Below, one piece after another: positions 34,289 to 43,701 of a stretch of 64,000 nucleotides of DNA (its first letter is position 1; the number at the start of each line of letters is the position of its first letter). The notes below the pieces were generated by a model. It was not told where the DNA came from and searched no databases. It was given only the letters and a program-made list of their open reading frames with translations. The stretch is taken from positions 1 through 64,000 of the forward strand of contig NZ_FZNL01000001.1 in the NCBI RefSeq assembly GCF_900187965.1, in the 5' to 3' direction. The stretch is from Flavobacterium sp. ov086 (lineage in GTDB: Bacteria > Bacteroidota > Bacteroidia > Flavobacteriales > Flavobacteriaceae). Position numbers and translations under genes: made by a program.

Positions 34289-36460
34289 TTATAGATTTTC
34301 TTTGATAAAGTTAGTCATTTTATTATAAAGCTGAATTCTCGTTTTTCCGCCAAAAATACCGTGGTTTTTATCCGGATATATCTGAGAATCAAATTGTTTG
34401 TTTGCCTGAATCAAAGCTTCCATCATTTGCATAGAATTTTGCACATGAACGTTGTCATCACCAGATCCGTGAATCAATAAAAACTTCCCTTTTAATTTTT
34501 CAACATGATTTATTGGAGAATTTTGATCGTAACCACTTGCATTTTCTTGTGGAGTTGTCATGTATCTTTCTGTGTAAACACTATCATAAAAACGCCAGTT
34601 TGTTACCGGAGCAACTGCAATTGCCATTTTAAAAACATCACTTCCCTGAAAAATACAGTTTGAAGCCATAAATCCACCGTAGCTCCATCCAAAGATTCCA
34701 ATTCTTGAAGCATCAACATAAGGATATGCACCAATTACTTTTGCAGCATCAATTTGATCTTGCACTTCGTATTTTCCTAATTCTTTTTGAGTAACTTTTT
34801 TAAAATCAGCACCTTTAAAACCAGTTCCTCTACCGTCAACACAAGCTACAATATAACCTTGTTGCGTAAGTGAAGCAAACCAATAATCATCACTATTGTT
34901 CCAATCGTTGTTTACTTGTTGAGATCCCGGACCAGAATATTGGTACATGAAAACAGGATATTTTTTTGAAGGATCGAAATCTTTTGGTTTTAAAATCCAA
35001 GCATTAAGTTCGTTTCCTTTTGCTGTTTTTAAAACAAAGAATTCTTTTGTGGGCAAATTATAAGCCGTTAATCTGGCAGCAAGAGCTTTATTATCCTCGA
35101 TTACCTGAATTTCTTTTCCAGCTTTTGCTTCGTTCAACGTATAAGTTGTAGGCTGAGAAGCACTTGAGAAAGTATTAATGAAGAATTGGAAATTTGGGCT
35201 AAAAGTCGCCGCATTAGTTCCGGTATTTTTAGATAAACGTACTTTGTTTTTTCCGTCTAAAGCGATACTATAAATATCTCTATTGATAGAACCATTTTCT
35301 GTAGATTGGTAGAAAATAGTTTTTGTTTTTTCGTCGAAACCATAGTAAGATACTACTTCCCAGTTTCCTTTTGTAACCTGATTTTTAAGTTTTCCGGTTT
35401 TATCATAAACATAAATATGATTGAAACCATCTTTTTCGCTAGTCCAGATAAAACTATTATCTTTTAAAAAAGTCAGATTATCTGTAACATCAACATAAGC
35501 TTTATCTTTTTCATTCAAAACCACTTTAGCCGCAGCCGTAGTTCCATCAACAAAAAGTAAATCAAGATTATCCTGGTGACGGTTTAAAACCTGAGCAGAC
35601 AATGTATTATTATCATTTGTCCATTTTAATCTTGCAATATAAAAGTCGTTATAATTTCCTAAATCAACTTTTTTAGTAGCATTTGCAGCAGCATCATAAA
35701 TATGTAATGAAACTACCGAATTTTTTTCTCCTGCTTTAGGATATTTAAAAGTTTCAATTGTTGGATATAAATCTTTGTGAAACATTGACATCGAAAACTC
35801 CGGAACAGCACTTTCGTCAAAACGAATATAAGCTAATTTTTTACTGTCTTTACTCCAGTCAAAAGCCCGGACAAAAGCAAATTCTTCTTCATAAACCCAA
35901 TCCGTAATACCATTAATAATCGAATTTTTCTTTCCATCTGTAGTAACGGCAGTTGATTTTTTTGAAGCTACATCATATACATAAAGGTTATTCTCTTTAG
36001 CATAAGCGATTTTTGTTCCATCAGGCGAAAAAGTTGGTTCCTGAATCTGAAAATCAAAAAGTTTTGTTAGTGATTTAGACGCGATATCATATAAATAATA
36101 ATCTGCAGTAAAAGAGTGACGGAAGATTTTATTAGTATTAACGGCAATTAAAATCTTTTTTTCTGATGCATCAAAAGTATAACTATCAATACCGTTTCCT
36201 AATTCCTTGTGATTTTTTGTATCAATCAAATCAGATACTTTTTTTAGCGTCCCGAAATCATATAAACCAATCTGCATGCTTCTGCTCCCTTGATCTACAT
36301 CTAAAACAGTGTATTGATTCGTATTCTTTAGCGATTTCAATTCAACCATTCCTTTTGCCTTGAAAGCACCACCATAAATATTCTCGACAGTAACTTTTTG
36401 CTGCCCAAAAACAGTAGCAACTAATAACAAAAGTATAACAGTAATTTTACTTGTATTCAT
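34289..36460 (-). CDS. dipeptidyl peptidase IV, S9B family
   Basis: A 723-residue exported serine peptidase. Order: signal peptide (MNTSKITVILLLLVATVFGQ), an eight-bladed beta-propeller (about 40-480), and an alpha/beta-hydrolase domain (about 480-723) with the nucleophile Ser in FGWSYGGFM, Asp in HGSGDDNVH and His in KNHGIFGG. The propeller holds the YEEEFAF motif whose glutamates bind the peptide N-terminus. It cuts X-Pro or X-Ala dipeptides from peptides in the periplasm. The two downstream transporters probably import the dipeptides. The start at 36460 gives a proper signal; the longer frame to 36523 has a second hydrophobic stretch and is unlikely. Confidence 0.94.
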   Translation of the reverse strand: MNTSKITVILLLLVATVFGQQKVTVENIYGGAFKAKGMVELKSLKNTNQYTVLDVDQGSRSMQIGLYDFGTLKKVSDLIDTKNHKELGNGIDSYTFDASEKKILIAVNTNKIFRHSFTADYYLYDIASKSLTKLFDFQIQEPTFSPDGTKIAYAKENNLYVYDVASKKSTAVTTDGKKNSIINGITDWVYEEEFAFVRAFDWSKDSKKLAYIRFDESAVPEFSMSMFHKDLYPTIETFKYPKAGEKNSVVSLHIYDAAANATKKVDLGNYNDFYIARLKWTNDNNTLSAQVLNRHQDNLDLLFVDGTTAAAKVVLNEKDKAYVDVTDNLTFLKDNSFIWTSEKDGFNHIYVYDKTGKLKNQVTKGNWEVVSYYGFDEKTKTIFYQSTENGSINRDIYSIALDGKNKVRLSKNTGTNAATFSPNFQFFINTFSSASQPTTYTLNEAKAGKEIQVIEDNKALAARLTAYNLPTKEFFVLKTAKGNELNAWILKPKDFDPSKKYPVFMYQYSGPGSQQVNNDWNNSDDYWFASLTQQGYIVACVDGRGTGFKGADFKKVTQKELGKYEVQDQIDAAKVIGAYPYVDASRIGIFGWSYGGFMASNCIFQGSDVFKMAIAVAPVTNWRFYDSVYTERYMTTPQENASGYDQNSPINHVEKLKGKFLLIHGSGDDNVHVQNSMQMMEALIQANKQFDSQIYPDKNHGIFGGKTRIQLYNKMTNFIKENL

Positions 36461-36604
36461 TTGAATTATTTTAAATATAAAAAAGAGCCCAATTTTAGTA
36501 AAAAAAATAAACATAATACACATTTCAAGTGTTAAATGTTAAAAAAAATAACGATTGCGTAATTTTCAATTTTAAATAGATTTTAAACAAAACTCTTAAA
36601 ATGG

Positions 36605-36612
36605 TATCTTTG
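36605..36612 (+). promoter_or_regulatory. HMG-CoA reductase promoter -7 element
   Basis: TATCTTTG matches TAnnTTTG exactly, 29 bases before the ATG at 36642. Confidence 0.6.
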
Positions 36613-36641
36613 CTGCAACAATATTATTTAATACACTGAGA

Positions 36642-37955
36642 ATGAACAACGCTGTTGCCGGATTTTCGAAATTATCCAAAAAAGAAAAAATAAACTGGAT
36701 CGCCAATACCTACTTTTCAGAGCCTGAAGAAGCCTTGAATATTATAAGAAATTACTGGAATTCAGACGAAAAGCTACAACAATTACATGACGAGTTCATC
36801 GAAAACACAATAACCAACCTATACATTCCGTTAGGAGTTGCTCCAAATTTTTTAATTAACGAAAAATACAAAACAATTCCAATGGCTATTGAAGAAAGTT
36901 CTGTAGTCGCTGCTGCTTCAAAAGCAGCCAAATATTGGGCAACACGCGGAGGTTTTAAAGCCACAGTAATTGACACTGAAAAAATCGGTCAGGTACATTT
37001 TACTTTCAACGGAGATGCACAAAAATTACAATCCTTTTTCGATCAAACAAAACCTAGATTCTTTTCTGACACGCAAAGCATTACCAAAAATATGCAACAA
37101 CGTGGCGGTGGAATTTTAGACTTAAAACTAAAAGACAAAAGAAGTTTATTAGAAAACTATTTTCAGCTTCACGCCACTTTTGAAACAAAAGACAGTATGG
37201 GCGCAAATTTCATAAACTCTTGTTTAGAGCAATTTGCCACCACTTTAAAAGAGGAATTTCAAAATTCTGATCTATTTTCAGGCGATGAAACACTCGAAGT
37301 AATTATGAGTATTTTGTCTAATTATGTCCCAAATTGCCTTGTTAGAGCCGAAGTTTCGTGTCCGATTGAAGATTTGACTGAGAAACATATTCCGAATCCG
37401 CAAGAATTTGCCGAACGTTTCATTCAGGCAGTTCAAATTGCAGAAGTTGAACCTTTTAGAGCCGTTACACACAACAAAGGCATCATGAATGGTGTCGATG
37501 CTGTAATTCTGGCAACAGGAAATGATTTTAGAGCCGTAGAAGCCGGAGTTCATGCTTATGCCTCAAAAAATGGTCAATATGCAAGTTTATCGCACGCTAA
37601 AATCGAAAACGGAATTTTTACTTTCTGGTTGGAAATCCCATTAGCAATAGGAACCGTTGGCGGATTAACCTCTCTGCATCCATTGGTGAAATTAAGTTTA
37701 GAAATACTAGAAAAACCATCTGCAAAAGAATTAATGGAAATTGTAGCAGTTGCCGGTTTAGCACAAAATTTTGCTGCTTTACGCTCGTTAACTACAACCG
37801 GAATTCAGGAAGGCCACATGAAAATGCACTTAAACAACATCATCAACCAATTTGAAGCAACTGACGAAGAACGCCATTTAATTAAAACTCATTTTAAGAA
37901 AAATGCTGTTTCCCACAGTGCAGTTGTAGAATTTATTGAAAATATCAGAAAATAA
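36642..37955 (+). CDS. mvaA: hydroxymethylglutaryl-CoA reductase, class II (degradative type)
   Basis: A 437-residue cytoplasmic enzyme. It interconverts HMG-CoA and mevalonate with NAD(P)H. Signature parts: IEESSVVAAASKAAKYWA (the catalytic Glu region), ETKDSMGANFINSCLEQF with the catalytic Lys/Asp region, and ATGNDFRAVEAGVHAYAS. Length suits the class II (bacterial) form, which lacks a membrane anchor. It is followed by a GHMP kinase after a 136-base gap with a palindromic repeat; together they are part of the mevalonate route to isoprenoids used by Flavobacteria, here in the biosynthetic direction. Confidence 0.93.
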   Translation: MNNAVAGFSKLSKKEKINWIANTYFSEPEEALNIIRNYWNSDEKLQQLHDEFIENTITNLYIPLGVAPNFLINEKYKTIPMAIEESSVVAAASKAAKYWATRGGFKATVIDTEKIGQVHFTFNGDAQKLQSFFDQTKPRFFSDTQSITKNMQQRGGGILDLKLKDKRSLLENYFQLHATFETKDSMGANFINSCLEQFATTLKEEFQNSDLFSGDETLEVIMSILSNYVPNCLVRAEVSCPIEDLTEKHIPNPQEFAERFIQAVQIAEVEPFRAVTHNKGIMNGVDAVILATGNDFRAVEAGVHAYASKNGQYASLSHAKIENGIFTFWLEIPLAIGTVGGLTSLHPLVKLSLEILEKPSAKELMEIVAVAGLAQNFAALRSLTTTGIQEGHMKMHLNNIINQFEATDEERHLIKTHFKKNAVSHSAVVEFIENIRK

Positions 37956-37990
37956 CCCAATTTACAAATTCCAAAAATTTAGCTTCTGAA

Positions 37991-38062
37991 TAAAATTCCA
38001 AATTCCAACAATAATTGGAATTTGGAATTTTATCCCCAAGCTTGGGAATTTGGAATTTATGC
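37991..38062. repeat. dispersed palindrome, TTGGAATTTGGAATTTT family, copy 2
   Basis: TAAAATTCCAAATTCCAA (37991-38008) pairs perfectly with TTGGAATTTGGAATTTTA (38015-38032), with a 6-base loop. A third arm, GGAATTTGGAATTTATG, follows at 38044-38060 after CCCAAGCTTGGG (38035-38046). The same arms occur after rpoD at 17243-17282. It probably also ends the mvaA transcript. Confidence 0.8.
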
Positions 38063-38091
38063 GAAAGCATAACGGGGCTAAAAAATACAGA

Positions 38092-39015
38092 ATGAAAACA
38101 ATCTTTTACAGTAACGGAAAACTTTTAATTACCGGTGAATATCTAGTTTTAGATGGCGCTAAAGCTTTTGCGTTACCAACAAAATTTGGACAAAACTTAA
38201 TTGTAGAAAACGGCACAAACAAAGAAATCGAGTGGAAAAGTTATGATTCTGACCTACATCTTTGGTTCGAAAATACCATCTCATTTTCTGAAATTATAGA
38301 AAATATTCCAACCCAAATCGAGACGGTAAAAAGTACTTTAGTAAATATTTTGCACGAAGCTTATCTTTTAAATCCAAATTTCATAAACAACTCCGAAGGC
38401 TACAAAATAAGCACACAACTTACTTTTCCTAAAAACTGGGGATTAGGCACATCATCTACTTTATTGAACAACATTGCTCAATGGACTAGGATAGATCCTT
38501 TTACACTACTTAAAAATAGTTTTGGAGGCAGTGGTTATGATATTGCGTGCGCACAAAACAACACACCTATTATATATCGTCTGGATCAACAAAATTTACC
38601 AATGGTAGAAACGATTAAATTTAATCCGGATTTTATTAAAAATATTTACTTCATTTACCTTAATAAAAAGCAAAACAGCAAAGCAGCGATAAACGCTTAT
38701 TATAACAATAAAAACCAAAACTTGGCTCATAATATTGTTGACAACGATAAAATCACTGAGGCAGTTTTAAACGCAAAAACGATAAAAGAGTTTGCCTTTG
38801 CTTTAGAAAAACATGAAATCCATTTAAGCAATATATTAGAATTGGAAACTATCAAAGAAATTGCTTTTCCTGATTTTAACGGAGTTATTAAAAGTCTTGG
38901 TGCCTGGGGCGGCGATTTTGTAATGGCTGTTTCAAAAGAAAACCCAAATGAATATTTTACTTCAAAAGGATACGAAACAATCCTTACTTATGATGAAATG
39001 ATTTTACAGGAATAA
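38092..39015 (+). CDS. GYDIA-type GHMP kinase
   Basis: A 307-residue kinase. The GHMP ATP-binding motif is TFPKNWGLGTSSTLLNNIAQW (residues about 120-140), with the GSGYDIACAQ motif shortly after, from which I recall the GYDIA family name. The N-terminus FYSNGKLLITGEYLVLDGAKA is the usual start of mevalonate/phosphomevalonate-type kinases. Its position after HMG-CoA reductase suggests phosphorylation of mevalonate or phosphomevalonate, but the substrate is not proven. The ATG at 38092 is preferred; an upstream in-frame ATG at 38050 lies in the repeat DNA and adds a non-conserved stretch. Confidence 0.82.
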   Translation: MKTIFYSNGKLLITGEYLVLDGAKAFALPTKFGQNLIVENGTNKEIEWKSYDSDLHLWFENTISFSEIIENIPTQIETVKSTLVNILHEAYLLNPNFINNSEGYKISTQLTFPKNWGLGTSSTLLNNIAQWTRIDPFTLLKNSFGGSGYDIACAQNNTPIIYRLDQQNLPMVETIKFNPDFIKNIYFIYLNKKQNSKAAINAYYNNKNQNLAHNIVDNDKITEAVLNAKTIKEFAFALEKHEIHLSNILELETIKEIAFPDFNGVIKSLGAWGGDFVMAVSKENPNEYFTSKGYETILTYDEMILQE

Positions 39016-39065
39016 TTCAAGAGCCTGTTTAACCTAGATTACCCATTAGAAATTTTATTCTTTTT

Positions 39066-39226
39066 TGTTCCGTAGAAACATTTCATTGGCAGAAAAAATG
39101 TTTCCGCTTTGGCATCAAATTGTACGTGCATATATCGGTTATGAAGCAGACGTTCCTACGGAACGTAAAAAACGCGTCATTATTAATCCACTATCTATGA
39201 GATGTTCCGATGGAACAAAAATAGTT
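39066..39226. repeat. dispersed GTTCCGTAG / CCTACGGAAC repeat unit
   Basis: The unit starts near 39068 with GTTCCGTAGAAAC, ends with ACGTTCC-TAC-GGAACGT (39150-39166), and is followed by GATGTTCCGATGGAAC near 39203-39218. The CGTTCCTACGGAACG core is a frequent intergenic repeat in Flavobacterium genomes, as far as I remember. No coding potential is seen. The 287-base gap 39016-39302 contains this unit and the end of the terminator at 39291. Confidence 0.65.
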
Positions 39227-39290
39227 ATTACCTAAAAAAAACAAGTTGTGCCTTGACAGTTTTCTAATGTGTAATCTTTATTTAAAAACA

Positions 39291-39324
39291 AAAAAAAGTG
39301 AACTAATAGTTCACTTTTTTTGTT
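39291..39324. terminator. terminator overlapping the end of the 39303 gene
   Basis: AAAAAAAGTGAACT (39291-39304) pairs perfectly with AGTTCACTTTTTTT (39308-39321), with a 3-base loop. The right arm encodes the last residues (KKVNY) of the minus-strand gene and its stop is in the loop side, so the hairpin starts within the coding region. Confidence 0.8.
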
Positions 39325-39737
39325 TTAGTATGTTTTGTTTCCAATCTTCGAACTTTTTGAGTTTCGAGCTCATTTGTTTCAATAAGCGTATTATGCAAAC
39401 GCTCCGCCATTTTTTCTATACTATTATTAATAGAGTCATAAACGACTTCCATTCTGCGGTGTTTTTCTTCTTTTATAGCTTTTAGAACATCTTCTACAAA
39501 GAGTTTATCATATTTCTCAGCAACAGAATCATGAGTATTTGTCAGTCTAATAACGTAATCGTTACTCAAGACTGTAACTTTAAAATGCTGCTCTTCATTA
39601 CTTAAATAATACTTACCTCCCAATTCATCACAATTGATATCAGTATTACTAAGCTTTAAAAGTTCCGTAATTATTCCAAAAATATGATTTTCAATTTTGG
39701 TATATACCCTAGGTTTTCTTCTTAACAAATTAAACAT
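39303..39737 (-). CDS. small cytoplasmic protein of unknown function
   Basis: A 144-residue protein, lysine-rich, with no signal or membrane segment. The first half (NLLRRKPRVYTKIENHIFGII to about residue 75) looks mixed alpha/beta; the second half (about 80-130) is a long charged helix (EVVYDSINNSIEKMAERLHNTLIE), probably coiled-coil. I recognise no family. The terminator hairpin begins in its last codons. It stands alone on the minus strand between repeat DNA and the PpiD-like gene. Confidence 0.6.
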   Translation of the reverse strand: MFNLLRRKPRVYTKIENHIFGIITELLKLSNTDINCDELGGKYYLSNEEQHFKVTVLSNDYVIRLTNTHDSVAEKYDKLFVEDVLKAIKEEKHRRMEVVYDSINNSIEKMAERLHNTLIETNELETQKVRRLETKHTKTKKVNY

Positions 39738-39960
39738 AAAAAATACAAAATATTTGTTTATCCACAGTACTCGATTATTATCTCCGTTAATTATAATTTA
39801 GCTTAATACCTTAGGGGCGGAAGTTACCTTGTTAAATCGCAGCAAATTAACTGTAATAATTTGAATATCACAAATTTTTAAAATTTTATTTCTATTATTC
39901 CTATATACTTTAAGAAAAGCGGCTAAGATTTACTACAAAAACATCCCATATACAGCACAA

Positions 39961-39998
39961 AAAAGCCCGAAATGGTCAAATGAACATTTCGGGCTTTT
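39961..39998. terminator. terminator downstream of the PpiD-like gene
   Basis: AAAAGCCCGAAATG (39961-39974) pairs perfectly with CATTTCGGGCTTTT (39985-39998), with a 10-base loop. The A-run before it gives a T-run on the minus strand, 27 bases after the stop. Confidence 0.85.
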
Positions 39999-40024
39999 AT
40001 ATTTTTAAATTTATTTACTAAAAA

Positions 40025-42124
40025 CTAGTAATTAAATTGTAATCTGTTGTCTTCAATTTTAGCATTGTTTTTCAACGCTGGTAAAATTCTGCTTGCATCA
40101 GATGCGCTTTGAGCTTTTACCTTAGCAACATATTCTGCATGGTTAGCAGCAGCAGGAGCTTTAACTGTACTAATGTTTTTAACAACATAAACTCCAGTGT
40201 TTCCTTCAATTGGTGCAGAAATTTTGTTTGCAGTTAAAGCAAATGCATTACCTACAACTTTTGGCTCTTGTCCTACTCCACCAGGTAAAACTGGGTTATC
40301 CATAGTTACATTAGCAGCTTGTTGAACAGCTACACCAGCACTTTTAGCAATAGCTTCAAGGCTTGATCCTGTCATTTTAGCTTTTAACATTTCAGCTTTT
40401 TTCTTGTTTTTCAAGATTGGCTCAACATAAGGTCTAGCCAAAGTAACAGACACTAAACCAGATTTGTTTTCGCTTTTGTATTGAGCAATTACGTGTCCAA
40501 TATTAGCAATTTCAAAACGCTTTACATCGCCTTTACTTGTTTCTTTGTCATATGCCCATCTGATGATGTTACGTTGGTTACCTAATGGACCAAACGCTTC
40601 ATCCATCGCTTTTGCAGTTACTGGAGGAGCAACTTTCAAACCTAATTCTTTTGCAGTAGCATTAAAGTCTTTATTAGCAGCATCCATTTCAAATTTAGTT
40701 GCCAATGTAAATACTTTATCAGAAGTAACTTCAGATGGCTCAATTTTTTGAGCGATAGTAGCTAAACGAATTCCGTCTTGTTTATCTGTAATTTTGATAA
40801 TGTGAAATCCGAAAGGAGTTTCAACTAAACCAATTTTTCCAATTCCGTTATTGAATACAAAATCATTGAATGGTTTTACCATTTGATTTGGACCAAAATA
40901 TCCTAAATCTCCACCTTGCTGAGCAGATGAGTCATCAGAACTTGTAAATGCCAACATCATAAAACTATCCGGATTAGCCTGAACTTGTGCTAAAATTTCT
41001 TCAGCTTTAGCTTTAGCTTCTTCTTTAGTTCTTTTTTCTTTAGCATTTGGAGTTTGAGATCCATCATAAGCAATTAAGATATGACTTGCTTTTGCGTTAA
41101 CACCAGCTTTAAATCCTAAAGATTTAGAGATAGCATAATATTTTCCGTAAACATAAGGACCATAAATTGCTCCGGCAGGCAAACTGAATAATTTATCAGC
41201 ATCAACAGCTGGTAAAGCATTTTTAGGAACGTATGTAGAATCGTAAGGAACATCAGAATTTGAGTTTACGAATTCAGCAATGTTTGTAGCGTTTTTGAAA
41301 CCTGGCAATGTATCATTTTTACCAGTTTTTGCATTGTACTCTACTCTTCCGTTTAATAACGCAGTGATTTTAGCTTTAATTTCAGCTTCGTCTTCTTTTG
41401 AAGCTTTATCTTCTACTAAAACATATTGAATTTCACGAGTTTCATCCGCTTTGAATTTTTTCTCATTTTTCTTCATATAATCAACGATATCTGAATCAGA
41501 AATTTTCACGTCGCTATCTTTAATTGACGAATATAATGCAGCAGCATAAGCAAAGTTAACTTTGTTAGCTTCCATTTCATATTTCAACTTTCCTTCGCTT
41601 ACAGTTGTATAAAGTCCAGCTTTTACAAGTGTGCTGTAGATTTGATATTTTGCGTTCAATTCAGCATCTTTTTCTTTTTGAGAAAGATATTGAGCTGCTT
41701 CAGGATTTGTTTTGAAGTACTCTTTAAATTTTGCAACATCAAACATTCCTGCAGCATTTAAGAACATTGGATTTTTACCAATATTTGGATCTGCTTTTAA
41801 AACTTCAAGTAAGTGTTTTTCACCAACTCTTAATCCCAATTTATCAAACTGAGAAGATAATAATGCGATTGAAACTTCTTGATCCCAAACTCTGTTTGCA
41901 GCTTCAGTGGAAGTAATTCCTTGACCACTTTTTTCAACATTACTAACTTTAACTCTAAAGTCTTCAAATGAAATATCTTTTCCATCGATGCTTCCTACAT
42001 CTTTTGAACTTTGACCAAATGTTCCTCTTGTGAAAAGATCTTGTATTATAAATGCAAATAATGCAAGTGCAATAACTCCTATCAATAAAGCGGAACGCTG
42101 TCTAATTTTTGCTAAAACTGCCAT
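40025..42124 (-). CDS. PpiD/SurA-like periplasmic peptidyl-prolyl isomerase
   Basis: A 699-residue inner-membrane-anchored foldase. Residues about 10-30 form one membrane helix (SALLIGVIALALFAFIIQDLF), then a SurA_N-type chaperone domain (about 35-330) and a parvulin (PpiC) domain (about 340-450, with ASHILIAYDGSQTP, QGGDLGYFG and FGFHIIKI). It should help outer-membrane proteins fold. The ATG at 42124 is preferred to 42166 because a -7-like element TATTTTCG lies at 42163-42156 on the minus strand. It is the last gene of the coaX-to-foldase run and has a terminator after it. Confidence 0.88.
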   Translation of the reverse strand: MAVLAKIRQRSALLIGVIALALFAFIIQDLFTRGTFGQSSKDVGSIDGKDISFEDFRVKVSNVEKSGQGITSTEAANRVWDQEVSIALLSSQFDKLGLRVGEKHLLEVLKADPNIGKNPMFLNAAGMFDVAKFKEYFKTNPEAAQYLSQKEKDAELNAKYQIYSTLVKAGLYTTVSEGKLKYEMEANKVNFAYAAALYSSIKDSDVKISDSDIVDYMKKNEKKFKADETREIQYVLVEDKASKEDEAEIKAKITALLNGRVEYNAKTGKNDTLPGFKNATNIAEFVNSNSDVPYDSTYVPKNALPAVDADKLFSLPAGAIYGPYVYGKYYAISKSLGFKAGVNAKASHILIAYDGSQTPNAKEKRTKEEAKAKAEEILAQVQANPDSFMMLAFTSSDDSSAQQGGDLGYFGPNQMVKPFNDFVFNNGIGKIGLVETPFGFHIIKITDKQDGIRLATIAQKIEPSEVTSDKVFTLATKFEMDAANKDFNATAKELGLKVAPPVTAKAMDEAFGPLGNQRNIIRWAYDKETSKGDVKRFEIANIGHVIAQYKSENKSGLVSVTLARPYVEPILKNKKKAEMLKAKMTGSSLEAIAKSAGVAVQQAANVTMDNPVLPGGVGQEPKVVGNAFALTANKISAPIEGNTGVYVVKNISTVKAPAAANHAEYVAKVKAQSASDASRILPALKNNAKIEDNRLQFNY

Positions 42125-42232
42125 TTTTATTATCGTTAATTTTATATTCAGTTTGCGAAAATACAATTATCTAGTTAATAACAATACAACTAGCGTTTTA
42201 TTTTCAACAATTTTTTTTATTAATTTAAAAAA

Positions 42233-43495
42233 TCAGTCTTTTATTGTCATTTTGACTAATTCAATTTTCTTATTTGTCGCCTCTTCAATCACAAAATGAT
42301 AGCTGTCAATCACGATTTCATCGCCCTTTTGAGGGATTTCCTTCGTAAAGTTGACAATAAAACCACCTAATGTCCCGTAAGAATCTTCTTCCGGAATCAT
42401 TAACTTGTAGGTTTCGTTCAAATATTCTACATCCAGACGTGTCGAAAACAAATATTTACCCCCTCCCAACTCCTGTTCAATCAACTCTTCTTCTTCTGAA
42501 TCATGCTCGTCTTCAATTTCCCCAAAAAGTTCCTCCACAATATCTTCGATCGTAATAATTCCGGAAGTTCCTCCATATTCATCTAAAACTACTGCAACAT
42601 TTTTTCGCTTTTTAATCAGTAAATCTAAGGCGTCTTTTATCAAAATAGTTTCCGGAACAAACTCAACAGTCATCAGAACCGATTTAATCGTTTTTGGCTT
42701 TTTAAACAAATCAAAAGAGTGCACATAACCCACAATATCATCCAGGGAGTTCTGACTTACTACGATTTTAGAATACCCTGTTTCAATAAATAATTCTTTA
42801 AGATCTGTTACACTATCAAACAAATCTATATCTACAATCTCGGTGCGAGGCGTCATAATATCTCGCGCTTTTACACCGGAAAACTCTAAGGCATTTTGAA
42901 AAATCTGAATCTCAGAATCTACTTCTTCATCATCTTCAACAGAATTCATCTGTTCGGTGATATAATTGCCGAGTTCTATTTTACTAAAATAAAGCTGAGC
43001 CTGATCTCCTTCGGTTTTGAAAAATTTTCTTAGGACAAAATCCGAAATCCAAATAAAAAAAGTCGAGATGTAATAAAATAATCGATAAAATAAATATGCC
43101 GGAAGCGCAAAAGCTCTAATCAACGAATTGGCATAAATCTGAAAAAAAACTTTAGGAAGAAATTCAGCCGTCATTAAAACTATAAAAGTCGAAGTTATGG
43201 TCTGAATTAATAAACTACTGAAATCAGAGAAATGAAATCCTAGTTTTATAATACATCTTAAGATTAAATCTCCCATAAAAAAACCATAAACCACTAGAGC
43301 TACATTGTTACCAATTAACATTGCAGCAATGAACTTTGAAGGATTTTCGGTAAGTTTTGTTAGGATTTGGGAAATAAAATTATCCTGCTTTTTTTCAATT
43401 TCAAGATAAATTTTATTCGAAGAAATAAAAGCTATTTCCATTCCCGAAAAAAAGGCTGATAGTATTAAACATAGTATTATAATACTAATTTCCAT
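42233..43495 (-). CDS. CNNM/CorC-HlyC-type membrane protein (hemolysin-like)
   Basis: A 420-residue protein. Order: DUF21/CNNM membrane domain with about four helices (about 1-180), a pair of CBS domains (about 195-330, with VKARDIMTPRTEIVDI), and a CorC_HlyC transporter-associated domain (about 335-415, with EDSYGTLGGFIV). Such proteins are linked to magnesium or other divalent cation handling; the name hemolysin is historic. The start lies 2 bases after the stop of the small membrane protein gene at 43498. It is one of the coaX-lptC-foldase cluster. Confidence 0.85.
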   Translation of the reverse strand: MEISIIILCLILSAFFSGMEIAFISSNKIYLEIEKKQDNFISQILTKLTENPSKFIAAMLIGNNVALVVYGFFMGDLILRCIIKLGFHFSDFSSLLIQTITSTFIVLMTAEFLPKVFFQIYANSLIRAFALPAYLFYRLFYYISTFFIWISDFVLRKFFKTEGDQAQLYFSKIELGNYITEQMNSVEDDEEVDSEIQIFQNALEFSGVKARDIMTPRTEIVDIDLFDSVTDLKELFIETGYSKIVVSQNSLDDIVGYVHSFDLFKKPKTIKSVLMTVEFVPETILIKDALDLLIKKRKNVAVVLDEYGGTSGIITIEDIVEELFGEIEDEHDSEEEELIEQELGGGKYLFSTRLDVEYLNETYKLMIPEEDSYGTLGGFIVNFTKEIPQKGDEIVIDSYHFVIEEATNKKIELVKMTIKD

Positions 43496-43497
43496 TT

Positions 43498-43692
43498 TTA
43501 CTGTTTTTTATAATGATCGTCAAATTTCTTTGCATATTTTCTCCTGAAGAAAAACATAAAAATGCTCACTGCAGCAATCACAAAACTTAACCAATAATTA
43601 TTAGCAGGATCATTTAATTTTGTGATTCCGTCATAAATAAACGCAGCTGCAATTATCAAATAAAGGTATTGTGTGTATTTTACTAAGCCCAT
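43498..43692 (-). CDS. small two-TM protein in the lptC cluster
   Basis: A 64-residue protein with two predicted helices (about 9-24, LYLIIAAAFIYDGI, and 34-48, LSFVIAAVSIFMFFF) and a Lys/Arg-rich tail (RRKYAKKFDDHYKK). It lies between lptC (10 bases) and the CorC-type gene (2 bases), so it is transcribed with them. Flavobacteria often have such a small gene here. Function is unknown. Confidence 0.7.
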   Translation of the reverse strand: MGLVKYTQYLYLIIAAAFIYDGITKLNDPANNYWLSFVIAAVSIFMFFFRRKYAKKFDDHYKKQ

Positions 43693-43701
43693 GATATTTT
43701 T

